Shown here: positions 32,801-38,789 of the stretch, piece by piece
Layout of the letters: each line of letters opens with the position of its first letter
How positions within the stretch are numbered: position 1 is the stretch's first letter
From: Chrysochromulina tobinii
Taxonomy: Eukaryota > Haptophyta > Prymnesiales > Chrysochromulinaceae
Assembly (NCBI GenBank): GCA_001275005.1
Contig: JWZX01003408.1
Coordinates: 1 to 38,789 of the forward strand
Direction: 5' to 3'
DNA length: 38,789 nucleotides
Made by a program: the position numbers and the translations under genes
The notes under the pieces: generated by a model
The model's input: the letters and a program-made list of their open reading frames with translations, nothing else
Told to the model about the DNA's origin: nothing
The model's database searches: none

Positions 32801-33421
32801 GTCGTCCTGTGCCTGCAAAGACGCGTCGATGAAAAGAGTGTGAGATGGTTTGAAGGTGAATTCCGGCATCTGGTAGTTGGCGCCCACGTAAAAGGCCGGC
32901 AATCGCCACGCCTTGACTGCGGCCATCCACCCCTCGACAGGGTCGCGGTTGCCGTCAAAATACGTGTCATTGATGCGTGGACGCGACTTGAGGAAGTCCG
33001 CGCGCTGTTCTCGCAGCCCAGACTGCTGGATGAGCATCATCGGGTGGTTCTGTCCACCGTGGACGACGATACTCATCGCCGGCAGCTCCAACTCCCACTT
33101 CTGGATCTGGTTCAACATCCAGACGCTGTTCTGGCCCTTGATATTCTCCTCGTCGGGACGCGCCGGGTCGTGCTCCGGCACCCAGCGAAATGGATGGGGC
33201 TTCTCTTTTGCAGCCTCGGTCGGCGGGTTCTCAAAGTCGAGCGGGTTGGCGCGCAGCTCGGAGAGCAGCCGGGCCTTGATAGGCGCGAAGCGCTTGGCGT
33301 TCTCGCTCATTGGCGCGCTATTCTCGCCATACTCCACCTGCGCAGCCAAGGGAGCAGCCTCGGGAGCAGCCTTCGCATCCTCTTTTACCATCGAGACTCG
33401 GCGCGAGTCCTCTCCTGACAT
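26876..33421 (-). CDS. Giant SLOG/TRPM-like and SLATT-like membrane protein
   Basis: A single-exon frame of 2181 residues from the ATG at 33421 (the frame continues to 33637 without a better start). The N-terminal part (~70-170) contains WELELPAMSIVVHGG, close to the first SLOG strand of TRPM channels (LPxLLISVHGG). A C2-like beta region follows (~350-480). A low-complexity Pro/Met stretch (~720-790) precedes a charged Ser/Pro linker. About 1025-1180 resembles a LamG/ConA-like fold. A later Rossmann-like region ends at ~1469 in GSPILLLESTGGVTQAFSHAV, matching the TRPM/LSDAT C-terminal strand and loop. Then come two hydrophobic helices (~1647-1697) and EIVSEIYKYRTRSLEYDG, the SLATT hallmark, a further helix (~1875-1897), and a second SLATT-like 2TM unit (~2040-2105) followed by SRLNQQVEAYNSAQRNI. 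SLATT modules are predicted pore formers and SLOG domains bind nucleotides. The assignment is by motif only. Confidence 0.7.
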   Translation of the reverse strand: MSGEDSRRVSMVKEDAKAAPEAAPLAAQVEYGENSAPMSENAKRFAPIKARLLSELRANPLDFENPPTEAAKEKPHPFRWVPEHDPARPDEENIKGQNSVWMLNQIQKWELELPAMSIVVHGGQNHPMMLIQQSGLREQRADFLKSRPRINDTYFDGNRDPVEGWMAAVKAWRLPAFYVGANYQMPEFTFKPSHTLFIDASLQAQDDADLIGREDRVNNEWIMDAVTHQPLCKQSAVKGRDGIFFWNLNVAAAVTPLGVMPPQTQFVGNLRENYDVWFGGMKSQSAVLIENNPMMSSLLAGGSRFLVGVTRPKDIKRWGRMGKQILDLEERKKHALSSAVLSKGEVRLEIVNARLNKLGLARLAAFMPSASQGDALVLLKSFIPGDNPPEHTSEVFPMKAGFVKFKGRSAQSIDRRFITDGRPFERAELNDILEDQDPQRSQVRVKLCLAAKNGSEMRGEGGQLRGLLGEFKVSLKELVRDGTADSHGSFSVQGEVELMGAEKEPEPEPVPRKLVKPSRENTRQSMVSNPRGSRRMSFGYPSPRVMPSFKTQLSARIDDAKEEASSEEEVEEAEEMDVDEPQVALGTLMFRVAINPPEPPPKAPPSSVARVRATNGVSKEAATPSNVVKGVSSPDMDEMDDEDKGDDLSGMMAGSLRELRILVPGEGMVPVVHGDFLSKAPATSTPGTDAARAPIPADSYLPRNTAWMPPGLYDGSTQRPMIPPPRMPPPMMMQPPMMMQPPPMMQPSPMMQPPMMMQPPPMIQPSPMMQPPPMMQPSPMTQLPPMMQSMMPPAIIPPPVGAGGMTLPLSAAPSPMLQPPPYEVAGDWARSEAARSPVEFARLSPRPQSLRAPAALLPDRLGAGAISPQYKEPPPLPPDLASTARSTQLIDRLAMSDSGGPASSSGPASPPPSPPEDARVQLEPADAGDEPKPPPQSSSPPSPSQSPSNRPSHAPSVAPSEADPDTEHQQLAEQQLEKPKGKKQRSRKESRHGDLPLTSKQKKLVAAKLGFFSEALHRLPRTMKDTLRYTFAYWIKWHHVETIADQLLLFGDLRNMPALIRNHRLGAIVDGEFRATEFDPREAGDRWCLLVVTNDGSFSNYRIGYSSRDLTGAPSTARNADPESGEVVTNVRTEFASTVQIRRLVTTTRGAGLIAQAWIWPRDLEEEEIMELWVATKDRYLDKEPVPTDEMIPKQPAPNRGRDPPLPWDSPDPIIDKDNAAMLDIPLVSKILFQRLKNVFTVLVDYANYSDSFLVIDRIHNPSATAELLLEVALRANGSNSTVLVMDARARLETANVMLQQLIDCGFLVDQEEKYKPRPRGLDKVQVEEQRLTEFKLTSTDYASPRCDLRRLVTPAGLAWLRASQAELAGTIELINSHSRHLDMCRLVTNIFSDFQCSDDLRPDGRPRLDRIWKVFYNAQLFASGTHYIVFDDVEVKGKRVIDTLGTLGTIYLNGSTEVHKKIIDCVQAGSPILLLESTGGVTQAFSHAVKAVKMMKSKWPLDFVLRLVTEYKQRVATNQRKDKLPTSARPYALDNVHLLDKELVRMDLILSSGEYQEPWMRNFGLPEVMLLFETWQRSPDFLLKSIVSADVMRFSAEALLDLFTACFSGGAGGIPELGLGNAETKVVATAWNRHLILFNNSCMYCKRSWTMQFVLYFLSQFTVLLSIITSSYASLQSNEFLSFLMQGLPITVALLGTISTRLRQPQKYSVSRMASMEIVSEIYKYRTRSLEYDGLALAAALKAAQEGPADAKKKKGEEGLAMPIPAKEKNKLARKVFVERVQAIYSHSLTSEMSKGTSASHKTNGMDPSQLVVDADEEGQGSIMNQLQQHVCNKLYFITVREWALTAEEVKRKAYAVEERRGSRLRDARRKASNKLSLLTAVVITVLIAAVRFVFAIGRGAALLCSPSRMNKFVKQQRATNGNSASEARESSETRTSLEMRLIRDLKARGDRLRGIVTEVSSAMTGSPVKEEEMPEQVAGGRTERLDTSFIEAEEGGSGGGGGGGGGRASDDGGGERLPKIRDDLMTAMSIDDYMMYRARPICTYMMRTAPWRAFELQCLEIFTFIFQSSGAVLVSIGPIYVPYVALTIGVASVAKSFIEFSRLNQQVEAYNSAQRNIHNMINAWDGMTRTQRRTRKTITQVVQTVETALLTVTTGMTDSTPGQAFAMGSEEEGEAEGAA
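27395..27433. repeat. GCC/GGC triplet run encoding poly-Gly
   Basis: A near-perfect trinucleotide repeat inside the SLOG-SLATT gene encodes a GGSGGGGGGGGG-like stretch between the membrane segments. It is probably a flexible linker. Confidence 0.7.
31055..31250. repeat. Pro/Met tandem repeat array in the SLOG-SLATT gene
   Basis: About 20 near-copies of an 18-nt unit (GGCTGCATCATCGGCGGC on the plus strand, with CATCAT expansions) encode repeated QPPPMM / QPSPMM on the minus strand. All reading frames are open because of the period-3 structure. The proline-rich product could bind WW domains, which the adjacent gene encodes three of. Confidence 0.85.
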
Positions 33422-34015
33422 GTCTTGGAGTGGAAAGGATAGCCTGTGCAAGCCGAACAGGGGGCAGCGGCGTGTGAGTAAGAGAGCTCGGATACTCGGC
33501 GGTGCATGCGGATGGCGGGTTGGGCAAAGGAAAGGCGTGCGCCATGTCTGCCGCGTCGAGCACCGTTGGACTTGGTTGTGTGGAGTTCGAACGGGTGAGC
33601 TGAAAATAGATTGCAAAAATAGCTGATCAAACAACACGTCGTTACATGCAAATTCAAGAAAACATAGTCAAAGGATTTGCCAAACACAGCCAGGCCTTCA
33701 CAGCGCCCCTCTCTTTCCTAAAAATAGAGCTCAATAGATTGGTGTCGGAGTCGCTTGGTTCACCAGTCGGTTACCCTTGGCGGAGAGGCCTACCCGTGTG
33801 GGAGAAATGTTGGTCGACCGTGTGTGGGTCGACCGTTTGGGCGGCCGGTTGTTGGCTGCGCAGGCCGGAGCGGCGTCTCAGCAATCGCCCGGTCGACGGT
33901 GACATATAACTCGTCAAAGTGTCGTCGGTATTTCCGGGCGTCGCGTCATGTCGTCTCGCTCCCACCGGCTTGTGGGGGCTCTCGGGATGCGCGCTCCGTG
34001 AGTGGAGTTCGCACC
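33422..34015. other. Intergenic region between SelO and SLOG-SLATT genes
   Basis: This 594-bp stretch holds the 3' UTR of selenoprotein O on its right and the 5' region of the SLOG-SLATT gene on its left. An inverted pair, CGCCCGG (33932-33938) and CCGGGCG at about 33888-33894 on the coding strand, could form a long-loop hairpin. A convincing SECIS element was looked for but not recognised. Nothing else was found. Confidence 0.5.
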
Positions 34016-36061
34016 TTACGAGGATCAGCTCATGAAACCGATGCCGCCCTGCCACTCGACGCCTACCGGCGCTCGATGGTAGAAGCGCTCGCTCAGCTCC
34101 GGATGCTCCTCGTAGGGGGCGCCCAGCAGCGCGAGGAGCGTCCGCAACGGCCCGTAGTCGTCCTTCTCAGCGGCGGTGTACGCCTCGACGAGCATCCACT
34201 CACGCGGCACAAACTTGGGGTTGGCGAGGCGCATGCGCGCGCCCGCGCCCTTCCGGCCATCCTCGACGTCGAGCTCACTCCACCAGTCGCGCAGCCAATC
34301 CATCCAACGGCTCGCGGAATCTTGGTCGGCGGGCGGCGTGTAAAAGGCGGGCGCCAGCAGCGTGAGGTGAGTCGCCTCGTCGCGGACGCCTTCGGCCGCG
34401 GCGTCAGCCACCTGAGCGAGCTGACGCCAAAAGATCGTCCAATCCGTCGTCGTCTCTTGCATCAGCACAGCGAGGGCGCGCCACAGCCGCGTGGCACGCG
34501 CACGGGCATGGGGCGGCAGGCCGAGCTTGCTGGCCCACATCTCGCCCAGCGCCCTCTCCATGTCGGCCTCGTAACTACGCTGGACGATATACCGAAGCTC
34601 GGCAATGCCCTCCGCGTCGACGAGCGGCTCGAGGCTCCGTAGGAACATTTGAAGGTTCCTGCCTGCCGCTCTCGGCTGGTTCATGAAGGAGAAGTGGTCG
34701 CCAGAGCCTACCCACATGCCCCATGCCGGATCATAGCGCTCGATGAAGCCAAACGGGCCATAATCGAGGGTGACGCCGCCCACCAAGCAGTTATCAGCGT
34801 TGAAGCTGTGGGGCCATGGGAGAGGAGAGGTCATCAGAGGCCATCAAAGGCCATCAGAGGTCATCAGAGGTCTTCAGAGGTCATCAGAGGTCATTAGCAC
34901 TCACTTGCTCTGCGTGTATCCCACGCGGATCCAGTCCGCCGACAGGCGTGCGAACCGGGCGCTCGCCTTACGGGCCATTTCCAGCAGCAGCACTTGCAGC
35001 GGCGTGCCCGCCGCGCGGGTACACGTCGCTGGTCCCAAGACTTCAGGGTACTCGCGCCGAAGGGCGTGTCGAGCGAGCTGCTCGAGCTGCCTCAGCCCAT
35101 CTAGTTCGCGTCGGCTCGCGCGCCGTCCGTAGAGCTCAAACTGGCCGACGCGTAGAAAGGACCGCGCGACGCGGGTGGTGATGGCCACCCGCTCCGCGCG
35201 CACCACGTCACCGCCGTGCTTGTCCCGCTTGATCGCCCCGATGGCGATCGCCGCAGATTTGTTCGTGTACCAGGCCCGCTGCACGCGCTCGTCCGCCGAC
35301 ACGACGAGCGAGAGCGCTCGGGTCGTCGGCACACCTAGCGCTGCCATGGTCTCCGACGCCACGAATTCGCGCAGGCTCGATCGAAGCACTGCACGGCCGT
35401 CCGAGCCGCGGCAAAAGGGCGTCTTCCCGCTGCCCTTGAGCTGCAACTCCCAAGGCGTGCTGCCGGTGCTGACATTGCAGCTCTTCCGGCAGGAGGCGAG
35501 CATATATTCGGAATTTTTGGCGCACTCGCCAGCATGAGCCCACGCCTGGCACTCCTCCTCATCGTCGGTGCCCACGCCCTCGATACGCACCTCGCCAATG
35601 GAGATCGCGCGGCCATCACCATATCCGTAGCCGCGCGGGCCGGCGCCGTCAGGCTTAATCTCTTGGCCGTAGATTGACAGTGCATATGGCGTGGCCCACT
35701 GCTGATTGAAGCCAGGAATCTCGTCCTCGACGTCTCCGCCCGAGAAGAGCTTCACAAAGAGCTGGGAGCGGCACTCACTCTCATCTAGCCCGAGCAGTGT
35801 GGTGCACACCTCTGGACTGTAAGTCACCAGCCTCGGCTTGTTGAGTGGCGTTGGTCGCACGAGCACGAAGTGGCCGCTGCTGACCTCGCGCGGCGAGTGG
35901 TTCGGCGCATGCGCCGCCTGCTCTGGATCAGCCTCGAGAGAGCGGATGTACTCGTTATCAATGCGTTCGCCGAGACCGCCGAGGTCGAAGGTAACGGAGA
36001 GCTGCACTATGAGAAGGATGAGGAGACGCTTGGCCAAATAACGCTCGGCCCAGTAGGGCAT
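34016..36061 (-). CDS. SELENOO: Selenoprotein O (SelO/YdiU family AMPylase) with ShKT insertion
   Basis: Two exons, 36061-34905 and 34805-34016, joined by a 99-nt GT-AG intron give 648 residues if the TGA at 34025-34027 is read as Sec. Order: hydrophobic signal-like N-terminus (KRLLILLIVQLSVTFDLG), the family blocks PRLVTYSPEV and GDGRAISIGEV, an ShKT-like insertion (~170-195), WELQLKGSGKTPFCRGSDGRAVLRSSLREF, and the active site VGYTQSNFNADNC followed by TLDYGPFGF, where N-x-D-N and D bind metal. SelO is a pseudokinase-fold enzyme that transfers AMP to proteins, and is mitochondrial in animals. The splice junction falls exactly between VGYTQS and FNADN, which supports it. After GFMS the coding strand reads TGA TCC TCG TAA: Sec-Ser-Ser-stop, the family's terminal pattern (Cys-Ser-Ser in bacteria). 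The start at 36061 leaves a plausible signal; the frame extends to 36133. Confidence 0.9.
34806..34904 (-). repeat. SelO intron built of ~10-nt repeats
   Basis: On the coding strand the intron begins GTGAGTGCTAATG and then repeats GACCTCTGAT or GGCCTCTGAT about eight times before the acceptor CCCCACAG. The repeat unit and the TGAGTGC near the donor also occur in the WD40-gene introns at 145-357 and 542-648. Confidence 0.85.
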
Positions 36062-36319
36062 AACACTCCCGTCTCCTCGGGCCGGAGCCCAGTGCGAAAA
36101 GCGACTCCTCACAACCACATGGCGTTCCCGCACGCGGGTCCAAAAGAAAAGTTATTCCACGCAGGAAATGTGCCCCGAAGTGCCCCGCCGGCCTTCTGCC
36201 GACGCGTCTCACTTCACACTGCAACTATAGATGTTCATACCTGCGTTCCCACTGAATTCCATCCTGAATTCCGCAGCTATGGCGCGCGGGCCCGAGCGAG
36301 GCATCGGCATCGGACGACT
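36062..36319. promoter_or_regulatory. Divergent promoter region of SelO and WDR7
   Basis: The minus-strand SelO gene and the plus-strand WDR7 gene start 258 bp apart, so this interval must hold both promoters. It includes a short upstream open frame ahead of WDR7. No core-promoter motif is obvious. Confidence 0.5.
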
Positions 36320-36323
36320 ATGA
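36279..36323 (+). promoter_or_regulatory. Upstream open frame overlapping the WDR7 start
   Basis: ATG at 36279 opens a 14-codon frame whose TGA stop (36321-36323) overlaps the WDR7 ATG (36320-36322) in the sequence ATGA. In eukaryotes such a uORF can lower initiation at the main start or allow it by termination-reinitiation. Confidence 0.4.
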
Positions 36324-38789
36324 GACGCGAGCCCAAGCCGCCTGCCGCTGCGGAGCCACAGCTGTCACTGCTCGTGCCGATCGCCGCTTGGCCCGCACCG
36401 CCGCGCCACGACGTCACTTGCATCTGCGTCACGTCGCTGCCGCGTGCGGCCCTGGTCAGTGGCTCGAGCACAGGCCAGGTCTGCCTCTGGGGTGTTGAAG
36501 ACGGGCCGGGAGACGATGACGACGAAGAGCATGCCGCCGCGGCATCCCTGCGCCTCTCGCCTCGTGTCATGCTCCTTGGGCACTCTGCGCCGGTCATGTG
36601 GGTCGCTTCGTGCCTCTTTGAGCGCTTGGACGCGCTCTGCTCACTCTGCCATGGCGGGCTGCTCAATGTGTGGGACCCCATGGACGGAAGGTGCCTCTCG
36701 TCCTCGCCCACGTCGTTGCTGCCCAGTGCGACCGTTGGGGCCATGCTGCCCGGGCTCAAGCATGCGGTCATCGGCGGCGAGAGCCAGGCGCTGAGCATAG
36801 TACAGCTATCCACGATGACCGTGCGCTGCGTGCTCTCACCGTTGGACGACTGGTGCATGGCGGTCGCCGCGACACCAGGCGGCGCAGAGCAGCACGCGCG
36901 CCTCGTGTGCCTCGACGCCTCTGGTGGCGTGCGCAGCTGGCAGCTGCTCGTGCACCCCAACGGCAACGTCGGGGTCGCCGCGCCGCCGTTGCGCTGCACG
37001 CTGCTGCCGCCTCGTGCCGAGCTGCTGAAAGCGAAGCCGATGCAGCATGCGGTCAACGAGGAGGCGCAGCAGCTGGCCTATTTACGCAGCGTCCTGGAGC
37101 GGCGCCGACGCGAGACGGAGGCGGCGAAGGCGGCCTCGACCAAGGCGCTGCTGGCCAAGAAGGCAGCCGAGGCGAATCCGTTTGACGAAGAGCTCAAACA
37201 GCGCCGGACCCTCACGTACCGAACGGCTGCCGAGAGCGACATGGTTGAGGAGGAGGGCGGCGAGGGCGGCGCGCGTGTCGAGGGAGTAATGAGTGTGCCC
37301 GACCCTCCACTGCCGCTGAGCGCGCAGCGGCTCGTGCAGCTGAGTGCGGACGGCTCTCTCGTCCTCCTCCTCGACCCCCTTGGAACGCTCTGGCTCTATG
37401 CGATGCCCGCGGCCTTATGGGAGCGGCCGTCTGTCCCGCCGCCGCGGGTGATCCTTGTGCTGCCTGCGTCGATCTCACGTGCCGAAGAAGGTTGGGCGGG
37501 CGCTAGGCTCGTGCATGGCGGCGGCGGCGGCGCAGGTGCAGGCGGCGCAGGCAGCACGGATAATTGGGCCGTCGTCGCCTGGTCCGCTTTGGTCCCGCCC
37601 ACCCTCTTCGCGGTGCCAGCCTTTCTGGAGGAGCCGGCCGACGCCCCAGTGGGCGCCGAGCACGTGATCGTGCCGCGCGCTGTCATCGAGGCGGCCCAAG
37701 AGGCGGCGGCCGCCGCCGAGAAGGCGAAGCTCGCCGCAGTCGAGGAGGCAGCAGAGGAGGCAGCCGAGGGGAACAGCAACAGCAACGCTCTCCTGCGCTG
37801 CGCGGCGGCAGTGCTTGCTCCTTGGCTGGCCTCGGTAGCGCCGAAGGCATCGCCCCTCGCCCATGCCATCGCCATCGCTGACAGTGCCGGCACGATGCAC
37901 ATCTACGTGGCCGATCTGCTCTCGCCCAGGGCGGCGTCAGCGGTGGTGGCCTCGGCGGCGCCGCTCACCCGACTCGGCTATGCGCCCTTGACGCGCGGCT
38001 GGGCGCCGGTGCCTCCGGGCGAGCCCTCGGTGAGCGCCTCGGCTCTGGTGGCTCAGGATGGGGTGCCGGTGCAGCTGCTGCTCGGCTACACGGATGGCTC
38101 GATTGGCCGGTTGCGACTGCCTGGCGGTGGCGTACCCGAGGGCCGACGAGCGGCGCACCCGTCGCGGGTGAGTGCCATCCTTCCACTCAAACTCGGCGCC
38201 TCGTCGGCCGCGAGGAGCGCCTTCGCCCCTGCCACGGCGCCCGCCACGGCGCCCGCCACGGCGCCCCTTACCGACGGCATCGCCGACGTCAATGAGAGCA
38301 GAGGCGATGGGAATGCCGCCGTGGAGTCTGGAGAAGCGACCGGCAATCCACAGTCCGGCATCCCGACAGCATGTCTCTTCTTCGCATCGGCCTCTTCGCT
38401 CGGTGAGGTCGTCATTTGGTCGCTGCACCGGTTGCAGCCGCTCCGCCGCTTCAAGGAGCACTCGGGCCCCATCACCACGCTGCTGCAGCCGCCGCCAGGG
38501 GTGCCCCTGCACATGGAGAGGTGGGTGCTCGCCGTGGGCACTGACGGCGCCATCTCCATTTACGACGTCTCCGAGATGCCGTTGGTGCCGCTGGTGCCTG
38601 CTGCGCTGCGCGGCAGCGACGCGGGCTGGCGGCATGCTGACGCCGATCGTGTGCGCTGCGTCGGCTTGCTCAACGGCCACCTGGAGCCGATTCGGGAGCT
38701 GCAGTGGCGACCCGCCGAAGGGATGCTCAGCGTTCGGTGCGCCCTTGGGTGGTGCGGCAGCGGCGATGGACTCTGTGGGACGGGAGCGG
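36320..38789 (+). CDS. WDR7: WDR7 / rabconnectin-3 beta, N-terminal part (partial, runs off the right edge)
   Basis: The frame is open from the ATG at 36320 to the window end (823 codons, no stop). The start has HDVTCICVTSLPRAALVSG then STGQVCLWGV and PRVMLLGHSAPVMWVA, then a GGLLNVWDPMDGRC blade, which is the order seen in WDR7. A later pair of blades (EVVIWSLHRLQPLRRFKEH and HLEPIRELQWRP) matches the second propeller half. Between them is an Ala/Glu-rich insertion with KAASTKALLAKKAAEAN and a small PATA repeat. WDR7 forms the RAVE-like complex with DMXL1/2 that assembles and activates V-ATPase on endosomes and vacuoles. The last ~20 codons diverge from the expected blade, so an intron or edge effect is possible there. 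I see no other intron in the window portion. Confidence 0.9.
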   Translation, partial: MRREPKPPAAAEPQLSLLVPIAAWPAPPRHDVTCICVTSLPRAALVSGSSTGQVCLWGVEDGPGDDDDEEHAAAASLRLSPRVMLLGHSAPVMWVASCLFERLDALCSLCHGGLLNVWDPMDGRCLSSSPTSLLPSATVGAMLPGLKHAVIGGESQALSIVQLSTMTVRCVLSPLDDWCMAVAATPGGAEQHARLVCLDASGGVRSWQLLVHPNGNVGVAAPPLRCTLLPPRAELLKAKPMQHAVNEEAQQLAYLRSVLERRRRETEAAKAASTKALLAKKAAEANPFDEELKQRRTLTYRTAAESDMVEEEGGEGGARVEGVMSVPDPPLPLSAQRLVQLSADGSLVLLLDPLGTLWLYAMPAALWERPSVPPPRVILVLPASISRAEEGWAGARLVHGGGGGAGAGGAGSTDNWAVVAWSALVPPTLFAVPAFLEEPADAPVGAEHVIVPRAVIEAAQEAAAAAEKAKLAAVEEAAEEAAEGNSNSNALLRCAAAVLAPWLASVAPKASPLAHAIAIADSAGTMHIYVADLLSPRAASAVVASAAPLTRLGYAPLTRGWAPVPPGEPSVSASALVAQDGVPVQLLLGYTDGSIGRLRLPGGGVPEGRRAAHPSRVSAILPLKLGASSAARSAFAPATAPATAPATAPLTDGIADVNESRGDGNAAVESGEATGNPQSGIPTACLFFASASSLGEVVIWSLHRLQPLRRFKEHSGPITTLLQPPPGVPLHMERWVLAVGTDGAISIYDVSEMPLVPLVPAALRGSDAGWRHADADRVRCVGLLNGHLEPIRELQWRPAEGMLSVRCALGWCGSGDGLCGTGA

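Noticed and set aside
33900-33960. Possible SECIS element in the SelO 3' UTR (ATGA ... GGAAATACC ... TTTGACG on the minus strand)
   Set aside because: The signature bases are at a plausible spacing, but the two arms between them do not pair beyond three bases and no helix I is evident. The UGA recoding claim does not rest on it.
36277-37056. Long minus-strand frame overlapping WDR7
   Set aside because: It is the antisense shadow of a GC-rich coding frame; the plus strand has clear WDR7 homology.

Overview
This is GC-rich nuclear DNA from a unicellular eukaryotic alga. Genes carry short GT-AG spliceosomal introns. Two proteins have the two-part N-terminus (signal peptide plus transit peptide, one with an A-S-A-F motif) that is typical of plastids of secondary red-algal origin, so a haptophyte or a photosynthetic stramenopile (for example a pelagophyte) is likely. 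I cannot separate these from sequence alone. No rRNA, tRNA, CRISPR array or prokaryotic operon was seen.

Layout, left to right. (1) 1-742: 5' part of a WD40 gene on the minus strand, with two unusual introns. (2) 1101-2345 (-): a membrane-anchored glycosyltransferase-like protein. (3) 2346-4361: a gene-poor gap holding a four-copy ~180-200 bp tandem repeat and a possible MITE with 16-bp inverted ends. (4) 4362-6727 (-): cullin-4. (5) 7139-7993 (-): a thylakoid-targeted Mn-type superoxide dismutase. (6) 8220-9009 (-): GAR1 of H/ACA snoRNPs, four exons. (7) 9475-9885 (-): a small plastid membrane protein, divergent from (8) 10006-12456 (+), a choline-transporter-like (SLC44) protein. (9) 12577-17344 (+): a myosin motor that runs, across one apparent frameshift, into four CBS motifs, a PB1 domain and a C-terminal membrane anchor. 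(10) 17720-19672 (+): REV1 translesion polymerase. (11) 20383-26555 (-): a ~2010-residue protein with an Rdx-like fold, about 15 helical repeats, three WW domains and EF-hands. (12) 26876-33421 (-): a 2181-residue protein with SLOG/TRPM-like and SLATT-like membrane modules. (13) 34016-36061 (-): selenoprotein O with an inserted ShKT-like domain and an in-frame UGA that matches the family's terminal Sec-Ser-Ser. (14) 36320-end (+): the N-terminal part of WDR7/rabconnectin-3 beta.

Most genes are unrelated housekeeping functions (ubiquitin ligase, rRNA pseudouridylation, DNA damage tolerance, V-ATPase regulation, lipid precursor transport, redox defence), as expected in a eukaryote. The most unusual content is the set of novel architectures: myosin-CBS-PB1-anchor, the adjacent co-oriented giants WW/EF-hand and SLOG-SLATT, and the ShKT-containing SelO. 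The introns are also unusual: one is a perfect head-to-tail duplicate with no exon between the copies, and two introns 34 kb apart are built of the same ~10-nt repeat.
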